51,454 nt of DNA, from positions 1 through 51,454 of the forward strand of contig JANYBM010000031.1 of the NCBI GenBank assembly GCA_025361125.1, in the 5' to 3' direction. The DNA is from Holophagaceae bacterium. Its GTDB lineage: Bacteria > Acidobacteriota > Holophagae > Holophagales > Holophagaceae. The number at the start of each line of letters is the position of its first letter. The stretch's first letter is position 1. The notes beneath the pieces are model-generated. The model had not been told where the DNA came from. It searched no databases and saw only the letters and a program-made list of their open reading frames with translations. This document shows positions 29,453 to 38,591 of this stretch, piece by piece. The translations under genes and the position numbers were made by a program.

Positions 29453-29768
29453 GCAGAAGAATCCTGAAACCAACCCCGAGGAGGGCCTCCCAGCCGCACC
29501 CAACTCCGATTTGGAAGAGCCAGAAATTCTGGAAGTCCACCCCCAGGATAGTTTTCATCGGATCTTTTTCGGCCAAGTCGAAGAGCCTCTTTTCCCAGCC
29601 CCAAACGCGCCCAGCGATACGCCAGAAGATGATCTCACCCGGGCTGCGCTCAATGACCCCGCAGCGCACACCATAGATATCCACGAAGGCCCGCTCACCC
29701 TTTGGCGGCTCATGGCGCTGGTTATTCTTGTGGTCGTGGCCTTGGCCATCGTGTTCTGGAAGCACTGA
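29442..29768 (+). CDS. Small acidic tail-anchored membrane protein, unknown function
   Basis: 108 residues. I do not recognise a family. It starts at TTG with GGAGG six bases upstream, inside the final codons of gatB (11-base overlap). The first about 85 residues are acidic and Pro-rich (PETNPEEGLP, EEPEILEVHP), with no Cys. The C-terminus is a single helix, LWRLMALVILVVVALAIVFW, followed by KH, so the soluble part should face the cytoplasm. Overlap with gatB suggests co-translation. Alternative: a spurious ORF, but the SD and clean membrane helix argue against that. Confidence 0.7.
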   Translation: MTTEQKNPETNPEEGLPAAPNSDLEEPEILEVHPQDSFHRIFFGQVEEPLFPAPNAPSDTPEDDLTRAALNDPAAHTIDIHEGPLTLWRLMALVILVVVALAIVFWKH

Positions 29769-29795
29769 GTTTATGCTTGAGGGCTGAGGCCAGCC

Positions 29796-30989
29796 ATGTC
29801 CGAACACACCTGGGGACCCACCACCACCGCCATCCACGCGGGAAAGCAACACAATCCCACGCGGGCCGTGACCACCCCTATTTTTCAGACTTCGGTTTTC
29901 CAGTTGATGGACAACGCCGAGGGTGCTGAATTTTCCGCCAGCATCGAGCCGGAGAATTTTTATACACGGTGGGGCAACCCCAATTTCAGCGAGGTAGAAG
30001 CCGTCATTGCTGCTTTGGAAGGCGCTGAGCGCGCTTTAATCACCAGTTCTGGCATGAGTGCTTTCACGACCTTGTTTGAGGCCATGCTCAAAGACGGCGA
30101 CCACATCGTGGCTCCGGCGGCGATCTACCTAGGGACCGAGCAACTGATGAAACGCTGGGAAGCCCGACGGGGACTTCAGATCACTTGGATTGAACACACG
30201 CTGGACCAGGGGGAGTGGGAAGCGGCCATCCGTCCGGAAACAGCCATGATCTGGGTCGAAACCCCTTCCAATCCAACTCTTGCCATCACAGATTTGAATG
30301 CCATCGCGGGTATGGGTCAGAAGCACGGCATCCGAACCGTGGCCGACAACACCTTTGCGAGCCCGATCCTCACCAAGCCCTGCACGCTGGGTATTGATCT
30401 CAGCGTGAGTAGTGCGACGAAATACCTTGGGGGGCACTCGGATCTCACCGCTGGGGTCATCACGGGCCAAGATGCGGATATCGTGGCGTGCTGGCAGGTG
30501 GCCAAGTTGCAAGGCCCCACCTTGGACCCGATGGCGGCTTGGCTATTGCACCGCGGAATCAAGACGCTTCCCTTACGGATGCGTCGGGCCGCCGATAACG
30601 CCCAAAGCCTAGCCCAATGGCTGCTCTGGCAAAACGCCGTGGCGCGCGTGGACTATCCAGGACTGCCGAGCCATCCGGGTCATTTGGTGGCCAAGCAACA
30701 AATGGACGGGGGCTATGGCGCCATGCTGAGTTTCGAGCTGAGGGGAGGAATTGAAGCCGGCAAGCGCTTTTGCGAATCTCTGGAAATCATCACACGCGGT
30801 GTGTCCCTGGGAGGTGTCGAGAGCTTGATTCAGCATCCGGCTTCCATGAGCCACTTGCGCACAGCACCCGAAGTGAAGGCGCGCCTGGGCATCACGGATG
30901 GCCTGCTTCGCTTTTCGGTTGGCATTGAGGATCAACCCGACCTGCTTGCAGACCTGGAACGGGGCTTCCAGGCTACCGGATTGAAGTGA
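29796..30989 (+). CDS. Cys/Met-metabolism PLP-dependent trans-sulfuration enzyme
   Basis: 397 residues. The Schiff-base Lys lies in [13 protein letters not shown], and the PLP ring-stacking and phosphate segments [10 protein letters not shown] and [10 protein letters not shown] are present. The family includes cystathionine gamma-synthase, cystathionine beta- and gamma-lyases, methionine gamma-lyase and O-acylhomoserine sulfhydrylase; I cannot choose between them from motifs. GAGG is six bases before the ATG. The TGA overlaps the start of a ThiS-like gene (TGATG), suggesting that the enzyme and the sulfur carrier work together. Confidence 0.93.
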   Translation: MSEHTWGPTTTAIHAGKQHNPTRAVTTPIFQTSVFQLMDNAEGAEFSASIEPENFYTRWGNPNFSEVEAVIAALEGAERALITSSGMSAFTTLFEAMLKDGDHIVAPAAIYLGTEQLMKRWEARRGLQITWIEHTLDQGEWEAAIRPETAMIWVETPSNPTLAITDLNAIAGMGQKHGIRTVADNTFASPILTKPCTLGIDLSVSSATKYLGGHSDLTAGVITGQDADIVACWQVAKLQGPTLDPMAAWLLHRGIKTLPLRMRRAADNAQSLAQWLLWQNAVARVDYPGLPSHPGHLVAKQQMDGGYGAMLSFELRGGIEAGKRFCESLEIITRGVSLGGVESLIQHPASMSHLRTAPEVKARLGITDGLLRFSVGIEDQPDLLADLERGFQATGLK

Positions 30990-31189
30990 TGCGGCTGTTC
31001 ATCAATGGGCAGGAAAGGCAGGCCCCTGCTCTCTCCACCGTTGCGGAGCTGACCCATTGGCTACAACTCCCTACCTTCGGTTCTGCCGTTGAATTGAATG
31101 GCGAAGTCATCCGGAGGGCCGACCACCTTGGCACCCCCTTGAAGGATGGAGACCGGCTCGAGGTGGTGCGACTGGTGGGTGGGGGTTGA
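30989..31189 (+). CDS. ThiS/MoaD-family sulfur carrier protein
   Basis: 66 residues. The fold pattern ([33 protein letters not shown]) and the C-terminal Gly-Gly-Gly match ThiS, whose terminal Gly is thiocarboxylated. The ATG overlaps the preceding TGA by one base; the GTG at 30986 is an alternative. Thiazole synthesis (ThiG partner) is the default role, but no thi gene is adjacent; the neighbour is a trans-sulfuration enzyme. A sulfur-carrier-dependent homocysteine or cysteine route is the alternative. Confidence 0.85.
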   Translation: MRLFINGQERQAPALSTVAELTHWLQLPTFGSAVELNGEVIRRADHLGTPLKDGDRLEVVRLVGGG

Positions 31190-31208
31190 ACGCTGATCGT
31201 CTACCGCT

Positions 31209-32879
31209 TCAATTCACCGATAACGTGTAGCCGAAAGAACCCGTGGTGGTTGTGTTGCCTACCCTGACCCGCACGACATAGACACCGACCGGCAGGCTTC
31301 CCGTGGTCAAGGTCCGGGTGCCTAAAGCACCGCCGATGCTATCGGCCCAGACACCACCGGGTCCGATCACCTCCACCCAGAAATCCTGTCCACCGGTTGG
31401 AGTCATCGTGATGGTGCGTGAGCCCGTGAAGGACTGGGTGAACCGATAGGCCTGGCTCTGATTGCGGTCATAGTAAATTTTTGAGCCGGGGATGTAGGTT
31501 TGCAGACTCCCCGTAACCGTGAAGGGCAGACTGGCGCGGGTTTGCCATAGGGCGTTGGTGGCAAAATAAGCGGGTGTGGGTTCCGGGATCGTCTCAAAAG
31601 CGAGCTGAGTCACGGCAGATGACCACACCGTGCTTGCTACCCGGCTTTTCACACCCAGCAAGTAGCTTGGATAGCAGGCCAGGGTTGCGTTGTTGAATTC
31701 ACCTGTGCCATCAGCAAGAAAAGTGTTGGAGCGGACGGCCTGCCAAAGCGTCGTAAGGGCCGTGGTGTCCCCAGTCATGGAATTCTTCCAGATTCCCCAC
31801 AGAGAGGCGGCAACGGAACCGCGGGTAAATTCTGAACGCTGGGGACTGTCAACCTGGTCGTGGCGGCTCAGATCGAAGGTTTCGACTTGCTGGGCACCAT
31901 TGCTGTCTAGGTAGCTGTCCAGCAGCACCGGGTTGTTCCGCAGCGCCCCGGCCAGGAAATCGCAGAAACCACCCACAAAGCCAACGGTGCTCTCACTTTG
32001 AAAATAGCGGCTCACATAGGTGTTGTCGTTGTCTCGCCGAAGCAGGGAAAGGCTGCTTGATCCATCTGATTTCAGACTGTAATCCGCAAAGAGCATGTGG
32101 GCACTGACCTCTTGGATGACGCCGTCATCCCACTCATCGGTTTCGCTGAAAGCGGGACCGCCCTGCAATCCATTCAGGCTTTGGGTGAAGACCGCGCGGC
32201 CGGCATTGGTCACAATCTGGGTGCCACTCTTGAGCACTTGTGGGTACCCACGCTGCTGATGAATGGGGTTGGCGTTGGTGGACCAATAGGTGAAAAGACT
32301 GGGCAACCGTAGGCTGGGCTCGAGGCTTGATAGCTTCAACCCTTGAGTCAGCATCTGATCGTTGATGTTGAACGCCCCGGCAATACGAGTGGAGGTGGTT
32401 GCCGTTATGGTCAGTGTGCCCGAAGTGTTGACAGTCAGATTTTCGCTGGTGACAGACCACTCGTCATTCACCGAAAAGCCCGTTGTGGTATCGAAGGGCT
32501 GGTTTATCACCCCCCCCCGCATGAAAAAGTCATTGGTGCCAGAACCGCCGGGAACTTCGTACTCTGCGAAAATGGTGGCGTAAAGCTTGGTACCGGGAGC
32601 TACATCCACAAAGGCAGTGCCATCGCTACCCATATAACCCGAAGCCAATAAGGTATTGCCACTTACTTGCCTCACTTCTGCGTAAGTATGTCGAATGGGG
32701 AGGATTGAGCTGGCTCCAAAACCAGTGGAAGTAAGTGCGCGTTTCTCGAACTGCCCCTGAATGGTAACCCTGACGGTGCCACTGGGGCCAGAACCGCCAT
32801 CATTTGAAACACTGGTGCAACCCACCAGAAGCACGAGGGGAATCGCGAAGAGCCAAGTGCGCCAAGTCAACAGGCTCAT
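31209..32879 (-). CDS. Large secreted lipoprotein with C-terminal PPC-like beta domain, unknown function
   Basis: 556 residues. The N-terminus ends in a good lipobox (LLVGC) after a hydrophobic stretch, so it is a lipoprotein. The remainder is Ser/Thr/Gly-rich. The final about 90 residues (YRFTQSFTGSRTITMTPTGG, VGVYVVRVRVGN) resemble a pre-peptidase C-terminal beta-sandwich. I see no catalytic motif such as HExxH. GGAGG lies five bases before the ATG. It converges with the ThiS-like gene 20 bases away with no terminator seen. Confidence 0.75.
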   Translation of the reverse strand: MSLLTWRTWLFAIPLVLLVGCTSVSNDGGSGPSGTVRVTIQGQFEKRALTSTGFGASSILPIRHTYAEVRQVSGNTLLASGYMGSDGTAFVDVAPGTKLYATIFAEYEVPGGSGTNDFFMRGGVINQPFDTTTGFSVNDEWSVTSENLTVNTSGTLTITATTSTRIAGAFNINDQMLTQGLKLSSLEPSLRLPSLFTYWSTNANPIHQQRGYPQVLKSGTQIVTNAGRAVFTQSLNGLQGGPAFSETDEWDDGVIQEVSAHMLFADYSLKSDGSSSLSLLRRDNDNTYVSRYFQSESTVGFVGGFCDFLAGALRNNPVLLDSYLDSNGAQQVETFDLSRHDQVDSPQRSEFTRGSVAASLWGIWKNSMTGDTTALTTLWQAVRSNTFLADGTGEFNNATLACYPSYLLGVKSRVASTVWSSAVTQLAFETIPEPTPAYFATNALWQTRASLPFTVTGSLQTYIPGSKIYYDRNQSQAYRFTQSFTGSRTITMTPTGGQDFWVEVIGPGGVWADSIGGALGTRTLTTGSLPVGVYVVRVRVGNTTTTGSFGYTLSVN

Positions 32880-32965
32880 GGAGACCTCCAGGTATACAGG
32901 GACAGACTATTTACAGAACAGTGCGTCGAGTTCAAAGATAAGCTCAATTGCCGTGCCAAAACGTT

Positions 32966-34108
32966 TCAGGGGGTGAGAATAGCCCAGGTTCCGTGCTGCT
33001 CCCCTGCGCTCCATTGGGTCTCTGTGAGAAGAGTCCAACCACTGATTCCATCCAGGTTAAGGATGACACCACCGACCGGTTTAGTCGAACGGAATAGGTG
33101 AATTTTATCCACGAGTCCTGCATCGAGAAAGGCTTGAGCCGTCTTCGCCCCACCTTCTACCAGCACCCTGCCCACCCCCCGGGAAGACAGCTCGTGCAAC
33201 AGATGTCGCAAACTGCATCCTGAGCCCGCGGGTCCCGGGGGGACATGCAGATCCTCCACGCTGCGCAAGGGGGCCGCCTCCCCTGCCAGAACCCGGAGCG
33301 CGGGCTGGCCCGGGTAGGGCCGCCACACCTTTTTTTCGGGTCCCAATCTGCCGAGAGGATCCAACACCACGCGAACGAACCGACGATGGGCGGCCACGGG
33401 CAGAGGCCAACGGTCCGTGAGTTCGGGATCATCCTGTTCAATCGTTCCACGCCCCACCAGAATGGCGTCGGAGGCGCGCCGTAGCGCGTGGGCGAGGGAT
33501 TGGATGGGGGGAGGGGTCACGTGGGTGGTCTCGCCTTCGGGGCCAATGGCGCCATCAGAGCCCAGCGCCAACTTAAGAGAGACCCATGGGAGCCCTGTTT
33601 GGATGAGCTTGAAGAACGGCGCATGAAAGCGGGAGCAGGCTTCAAAAAGAACGCTTTCTTTCACAGCAAGGCCCGCAGCCCGGAGGATGGCTATTCCGCC
33701 GCCATCGACCCGCGGGTTCGGATCACGTACGCCAACCACCACGCGCGCGATGCCTGCCTGAAGAAGTGCATCGGTGCAAGGTGGCGTTCGACCGTGGTGG
33801 CAGCAAGGTTCAAGCGTTACATAGGCCGTGGCGCCCGAAACAACGTTTCCCATGGCTTCGGCATCCATCAGGGCGATTATCTCGCCATGGGGATCTCCGG
33901 CGCGGGTATGCGCCCCCCGCCCGAGGATGCGGCCCTGCTTTACAAGCACGCAGCCAACCGGTGGATTAGGGCTGGAGAGCCCTACGCCCTTCTGGGCCTC
34001 CTTTAGAGCCAGCGACATGAAGTGTTCATCACCCTGAAGCAGAGCCGGGTCAGGGAAGGGTCCACCACAGGCCAGAGCCCACGCCAAGGCTGAATCCAGC
34101 TCAGGCAT
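32966..34108 (-). CDS. ribD: Bifunctional riboflavin biosynthesis protein RibD (deaminase-reductase)
   Basis: About 380 residues. The deaminase domain has the zinc ligands PHGEII (usually HAE, here HGE) and PCCHHGRTPPC. The C-terminal reductase domain includes LKLALGSDGAIGP, a DAILVGRGTI-type segment and RVLVEGGAKTAQAFL. It performs the second and third steps after GTP cyclohydrolase II. I chose the ATG at 34108 (MPELDS); the reading could start at 34138, but that is inside ftsY. The first eight bases overlap the ftsY end. The next riboflavin genes are not here. Confidence 0.93.
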   Translation of the reverse strand: MPELDSALAWALACGGPFPDPALLQGDEHFMSLALKEAQKGVGLSSPNPPVGCVLVKQGRILGRGAHTRAGDPHGEIIALMDAEAMGNVVSGATAYVTLEPCCHHGRTPPCTDALLQAGIARVVVGVRDPNPRVDGGGIAILRAAGLAVKESVLFEACSRFHAPFFKLIQTGLPWVSLKLALGSDGAIGPEGETTHVTPPPIQSLAHALRRASDAILVGRGTIEQDDPELTDRWPLPVAAHRRFVRVVLDPLGRLGPEKKVWRPYPGQPALRVLAGEAAPLRSVEDLHVPPGPAGSGCSLRHLLHELSSRGVGRVLVEGGAKTAQAFLDAGLVDKIHLFRSTKPVGGVILNLDGISGWTLLTETQWSAGEQHGTWAILTP

Positions 34109-35012
34109 CGAGCAGCCCATCCACGAAAGCCTCGGCATCGAACGGAATCAGATCATCCACAGCCTCCCCTACGCCAACAAAGGCGATGGGGAGCTTTAAC
34201 CGTTCCAAGATTGGCACCACCACGCCGCCCTTGGCGCTGCCATCCAATTTGGTGAGCACCAGGTCCGTGACACCCGCGGCCAGCTTGAATGCTTCGGCCT
34301 GGTGGATGCCGTTCTGGCCCGTTGTGGCGTCCAAAACCAACAACACGCGATGCGGCGCCTCAGGAATCACTTTCTGCAGGCTGCGGTGGATCTTGTCCAG
34401 CTCCTTCATCAGATGATCCTTGGTGTGCAAGCGCCCGGCGGTGTCAATGAGCACCCAAGGCGTGCCTTTGGCCTTGGCGCTGGTGGCGCCATCAAAGGCG
34501 ATGGCCGCGGGATCGCCGCCCATCTGATTGCGGATCACGGGCACACCAGCTCGCGCGCCCCAAAGCTCCAGCTGATCAATGGCTGCGGCGCGAAAGGTAT
34601 CACCGGCCACCACCAGGACATCTTCGCCCTTACCCTTCAGGTACGCAGCGAGCTTGCCCAGGGTGGTGGTCTTCCCAACGCCATTGACGCCCACTAAAAG
34701 CACCACCTGGGTGTTCGGAGCCGAGAAGGGCCTTGCTGGCTGCAGGTGGATGATCTTCAGGAGCTCATCCTTCAGGATGGCCTTGGGGTCGATTTCACCG
34801 CTACGTTTCAGCTCAAAGCGCAGGCGGAGCATGAGGCGATCCACCGCATGAACGCCGAGATCGGCTTGCAGCAGCAGATCTTCCATCTCCAGTAGTTGGT
34901 CCTCATCCAGTTTTCGCAGCCCAAGCAGATGACCCAGGGGCCGCAACACAACTTCTTGGGTGCGCTTGAGCCCCTGTCGGAACTTGTCTATCAAACCGCC
35001 GAAAAGAGCCAC
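34101..35012 (-). CDS. ftsY: Signal recognition particle receptor FtsY
   Basis: 303 residues. It has only the N and G domains; the long acidic A domain of E. coli FtsY is absent. G1 is GVNGVGKTTTLGKL (108-121), with VLIDTAGRLHTK and a TKLDGSAKGG segment (G4). FtsY docks SRP-ribosome complexes on SecYEG. The start is GTG, with GAGG five bases upstream. It is followed immediately by ribD. Confidence 0.96.
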   Translation of the reverse strand: MALFGGLIDKFRQGLKRTQEVVLRPLGHLLGLRKLDEDQLLEMEDLLLQADLGVHAVDRLMLRLRFELKRSGEIDPKAILKDELLKIIHLQPARPFSAPNTQVVLLVGVNGVGKTTTLGKLAAYLKGKGEDVLVVAGDTFRAAAIDQLELWGARAGVPVIRNQMGGDPAAIAFDGATSAKAKGTPWVLIDTAGRLHTKDHLMKELDKIHRSLQKVIPEAPHRVLLVLDATTGQNGIHQAEAFKLAAGVTDLVLTKLDGSAKGGVVVPILERLKLPIAFVGVGEAVDDLIPFDAEAFVDGLLDA

Positions 35013-35067
35013 GAGAACCTCGGAGGTTTAAGTGTAGCGAAGCCGGGATTTCACGGGGATCACAGGC

Positions 35068-35910
35068 CTATTTGGACTTGGCACCATTGCGTTGGGCTGT
35101 AGGGTATCGTTCGGCTTGGTGCAGATTTTCCTGCAGTTCCTCATCACCCGGAAGGGCGGCTAGCGCCAGACGAAAATCATCTACGCTCGCCTGAAAATGT
35201 TTTAGCTCGAAGTTGGTAGGGCCGCGGTTGTAGTGGGCCTCATACAGAGCCGGATCCAGCGATAGGGTTTGGTTTAACGCTTCAAGGGCCTCGGCTAACG
35301 CCATTCGTTCATTGAGGCACCGGCCAAGGCTGGACCAGGCAAAGGGTTGTTTGGGGTCTTCTCTGATGGCAGCTCTAAGGATCGGTTCGGCCTCCTTGAA
35401 CTTCTTCTGTTGGGCCAGGGCTTCGCCCTTCCAGGCCAATGCCTCCGCATCTCCCGGTTCCAGGGTCAGCAGGAGATCTGCGCAGGTTTGCTCGCTTACC
35501 CAGTCGGGCACGAACCGCGCCTCGGTGCAGGCAGAGCGGTAGCTCGCCGCTGAACCCAGTTTTCCGTTTTCCAGATGGGCGGACAAGGCTTCTGGGTGAT
35601 GACCCAGGTGGCTGAAGGCATTGGCGCGGAGCAGGCGCTCCAATCCGGCTTTCGGGCCGGTCTTTGCTTCCAGTTGGGGGATGGCGGCTTCACAGACTTC
35701 AAGCAGCCGATCCCACCGCTGCGCTTTCTGAAGCGCCTTCAGCCAGTAAGTGAGAAAAAGACCTCGGTCTTTGGGGCTGAGGGATTTGAAGAAATCTGCG
35801 AGTTCATTCCATTTCTGGGCTTTCTCGAGGGCCTCACCCTTGGCCTGGATGGCTTGTGGAGTAAGGGTTTACTGCAAGGCAGGAGGCGCTTGAATGGTGA
35901 ATGGGAGCAC
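35068..35910 (-). pseudogene. TPR-repeat protein interrupted by an in-frame TAA
   Basis: One continuous reading frame of 281 codons, from GTG at 35910 to the stop at 35068, is broken by TAA at 35869-35871. The GTG has AAGGA five bases upstream (TTTCC spacer). Downstream of the TAA the protein-like sequence continues without an in-frame ATG or GTG: EALEKAQKWNELADFF, LTYWLKALQKAQRWDRLLEV, then TPR motifs such as EAEPILRAAIREDPKQPFAW and AHYNRGPTNFELKHFQ. The only later possible start is TTG at 35643, which would discard about 75 coding-like residues. It is either a recent nonsense mutation, a sequencing error or stop-codon readthrough. If intact it would be a helical scaffold protein; function unknown. 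Confidence 0.6.
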
Positions 35911-36003
35911 GGAAATCCTTTACCATGACGCCACAAACAACCCTTGGCATTCAGAAAGAACAGCTTGGTCATGGGGCTGCGGACCGGTTTTGATGGGCGG
36001 GCG

Positions 36004-36019
36004 TGTTCCACGTAGAACG
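36004..36019. promoter_or_regulatory. parS-like site D
   Basis: TGTTCCACGTAGAACG, two mismatches from TGTTCCACGTGGAACA. It lies in the 191-base gap between the lon end and the TPR pseudogene start. Confidence 0.65.
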
Positions 36020-36101
36020 GCGCTTGTAAGAGCGGTCGAATAAAGTAAACAACCAAAATCATTTCAAGTCATACAACATGGCACGCCACAGGGTTGGTGC
36101 A

Positions 36102-38525
36102 TTATTTGGCTTTGGCTTTCTTGGCGGTGGCCTTTGGTTTCTTCCTTTTTTCGGGCCTCACCCAGCCCACCAGGGCTTGCTCAAAAACCTCCTCGACATG
36201 GCTTACGGGATGGAATCGGAGTTGGCTGCGAACTTCGGGTTCGATGTCTTCCAGGTCTTTCAGGTTGGGTTTGGGAATGATGATGTCATGCAGCCCCAGA
36301 CGCAGGGCCGCGAGGCTTTTTTCTTTCAAGCCACCGATGGGCATGGCATCACCACGTAGATCAATTTCCCCGGTCATGGCAAACGTGTTGCGGATGGGTA
36401 TGCCCTTCAGCACGGAAAGCAGCACCGTCGCCATGGCCAAGCCCGCGCTGGGGCCGTCTTTGGGGATGGCACCTTCGGGAAAGTGGATGTGAATATCACG
36501 TTTCTGAAAAATTTCCGGATCAATTTCAAAGGCCTCACTACGGCTGCGGATGTAGCTCAAAGCAGCCTGGGCGCTTTCTTTCATGACATCGCCAAGTTGT
36601 CCCGTCAGAATCAACCCGCCCTTCCCGGGCATGGAAAGGGCCTCGACGAACAGCACCTCGCCGCCGGTGCTGGTCCACGCAAGTCCAGTCACCACGCCGA
36701 TGCGTGGCGCCTTGAGTCGTTCGTCAGGGAGGATCTTGATGGGCCCTAAAATAGCCTGGATGTTCTTTTCGCTGAGCGTGATTTTGGCTTTAAAAGTGTC
36801 ATCCGCCACGCGCTTTGCAACCTTCCGGCAGACAGCGCCAATCTCGCGCTCAAGCTGTCGCAGGCCTGCCTCACGGGTGTAGCCGGTGACCAGGGCGGTA
36901 AGCCCTTTTTTGGTGAAAATCAATTGCTTGTCGCTGATGCCGTGCTTCTCCAGTTGTTTGGGAATCAAGTGCCGCTCGGCGATACCGAGCTTTTCTTGAA
37001 GGGTGTAGCTCGACAGGCTGATGATTTCCATGCGGTCCCGGAACGCTGGCTGAATGGGGTCCAGCTCGTTGGCATTGGCCAGGAAAAGCACCTGGGAGAG
37101 ATCCAGGGGCACGTTCAGGTAATGATCCCTGAAGGTGTGGTTCTGCTCGGGGTCCAGGACCTCCAGAAGCGCTGCGGATGGGTCCCCGCGCATGTCCCGG
37201 CCGATCTTGTCCACCTCGTCCAGCATGATCACGGGATTCATGGATTTAACCTGATGCAGCGCCTGGACGATGCGGCCAGGCATGGCACCCACATAAGTTC
37301 GTCGGTGACCGCGGATCTCGCTTTCGTCGTGGACGCCGCCTAGCGAAATGCGGGCGTATTTTCTTCCGAGAGCCTTGGCAATGCTGCGGCCAAGAGAAGT
37401 TTTGCCAACGCCAGGCGGGCCCACCAGACAGAGGATGGTGCCCTTCAGTTTCGGATTCAGTTTTCGCACTGCCAGGAATTCAAGCAGCCGTTCCTTGATT
37501 TTCTTCAGACCGAAGTGGTCCTCATCCAGGACATCTGCAGCGATCTGCAAATCCAGGCTTTCAGCATCCTGGATGCCCCAGGGAAGTTCGGTCATCCACT
37601 CGAGATAGGTGCGTGTGACGGCGGTTTCGCTGCTGTCGGGATGCATGCGCTCAAGCTTCTTCAACTGACGTTCGATCTCTGTCATTGCTTCTTCAGGGAC
37701 TACCAATTTCGCGAGCTTATCCCTGAAGGCCTGGATTTCCTCTGCCAGCTCGGAACCTTCGCCCAACTCTTGTTGGATGGCCTTGAGCTGCTGCCGCAGG
37801 TAGTACTCCCGTTGACCCTTATCAATCTCACCCTTGGCCTCCAGGGTGATCTTCTGTTGAACCTCCAACAGTTCGATCTCACGCATCAGCAGCTCATTCA
37901 CGCGTTTGAGGCGGGGCAGCGGTTCGGTGATCTCCAGGACTTCCTGCAATTGCTGGGGTTTCAATTCCAGATTGGACGCTACCAGATCCGCCAACCGGCC
38001 AGGATTTTCCAGGTTGGAGGCAATGATGAGAACTTCCTGGGGCATGGTCTTGCCCAGGGACACGGCCTTTTCGAGGGTTTGTTTCACCGAGCGCATGAGC
38101 GCATCGGACTCCACTGTCGGGGCCACTCCTTCGGGCTCTGGGACTGGCTCCACCCGGGCCTGCAGTAATTCCTCGGTCTCGGTGAAATACTCCACGCGCA
38201 CCCGTTGGATTCCCTGCACCAAAGCGCGTATCCGTCCGTCCGGTAGTTTCAACACACGCATGATGAGTGCCGCGGTGCCGATGCGATAAAGATCATCGGG
38301 GCCAGGGTTGTCCATCTCCACCTGCTTTTGGGAAAGCAACAGCACCATTCTGCTTTCCACCAACGCGGTATTGACAGCCTTCAATGATTTTTCCCGACTG
38401 ACGCTCAAAGGCTGAATGACGAAGGGATAGACCACCACATCCCGCAGTGGCAATACCGGCAATACCTCAGGGATGCGCGGGGTTTCTTCGACCTGCAAAA
38501 GCTGGGAACCATTTTCCTCGGCCAT
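36102..38525 (-). CDS. lon: ATP-dependent protease Lon
   Basis: 807 residues. The LON substrate-binding N-terminus (PVLPLRDVVVYPF) is followed by an AAA+ domain with GPPGVGKTSLGR and the P domain with KDGPSAGLAM (catalytic Ser 693) and Lys 736 in GGLKEK. It degrades misfolded and regulatory proteins. The C-terminus has a Lys-rich tail (RKKPKATAKK) beyond the usual end. I chose the ATG at 38525 because GAGG lies five bases upstream; a GTG 36 bases earlier is in frame but its GGGAGG is too close. Confidence 0.96.
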   Translation of the reverse strand: MAEENGSQLLQVEETPRIPEVLPVLPLRDVVVYPFVIQPLSVSREKSLKAVNTALVESRMVLLLSQKQVEMDNPGPDDLYRIGTAALIMRVLKLPDGRIRALVQGIQRVRVEYFTETEELLQARVEPVPEPEGVAPTVESDALMRSVKQTLEKAVSLGKTMPQEVLIIASNLENPGRLADLVASNLELKPQQLQEVLEITEPLPRLKRVNELLMREIELLEVQQKITLEAKGEIDKGQREYYLRQQLKAIQQELGEGSELAEEIQAFRDKLAKLVVPEEAMTEIERQLKKLERMHPDSSETAVTRTYLEWMTELPWGIQDAESLDLQIAADVLDEDHFGLKKIKERLLEFLAVRKLNPKLKGTILCLVGPPGVGKTSLGRSIAKALGRKYARISLGGVHDESEIRGHRRTYVGAMPGRIVQALHQVKSMNPVIMLDEVDKIGRDMRGDPSAALLEVLDPEQNHTFRDHYLNVPLDLSQVLFLANANELDPIQPAFRDRMEIISLSSYTLQEKLGIAERHLIPKQLEKHGISDKQLIFTKKGLTALVTGYTREAGLRQLEREIGAVCRKVAKRVADDTFKAKITLSEKNIQAILGPIKILPDERLKAPRIGVVTGLAWTSTGGEVLFVEALSMPGKGGLILTGQLGDVMKESAQAALSYIRSRSEAFEIDPEIFQKRDIHIHFPEGAIPKDGPSAGLAMATVLLSVLKGIPIRNTFAMTGEIDLRGDAMPIGGLKEKSLAALRLGLHDIIIPKPNLKDLEDIEPEVRSQLRFHPVSHVEEVFEQALVGWVRPEKRKKPKATAKKAKAK

Positions 38526-38569
38526 GACTACCTCTGGTATCAGCTTAACGTTCCCTTCCACCTCCCACT

Positions 38570-38591
38570 TGGTTCACTTGTGGTTCACTTG
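38570..38591. repeat. Perfect 11-bp tandem duplication at the nrdR end
   Basis: TGGTTCACTTG occurs twice back to back. The right-hand copy contains the nrdR stop codon; the left-hand copy lies in the lon leader. It looks like a recent local duplication. Confidence 0.85.

Noticed and set aside
35739-36062. 107-codon minus-strand ORF over the TPR start region
   Set aside because: It is the +1 shadow frame of the TPR gene; its C-terminal part has Arg/Pro-rich shadow composition.
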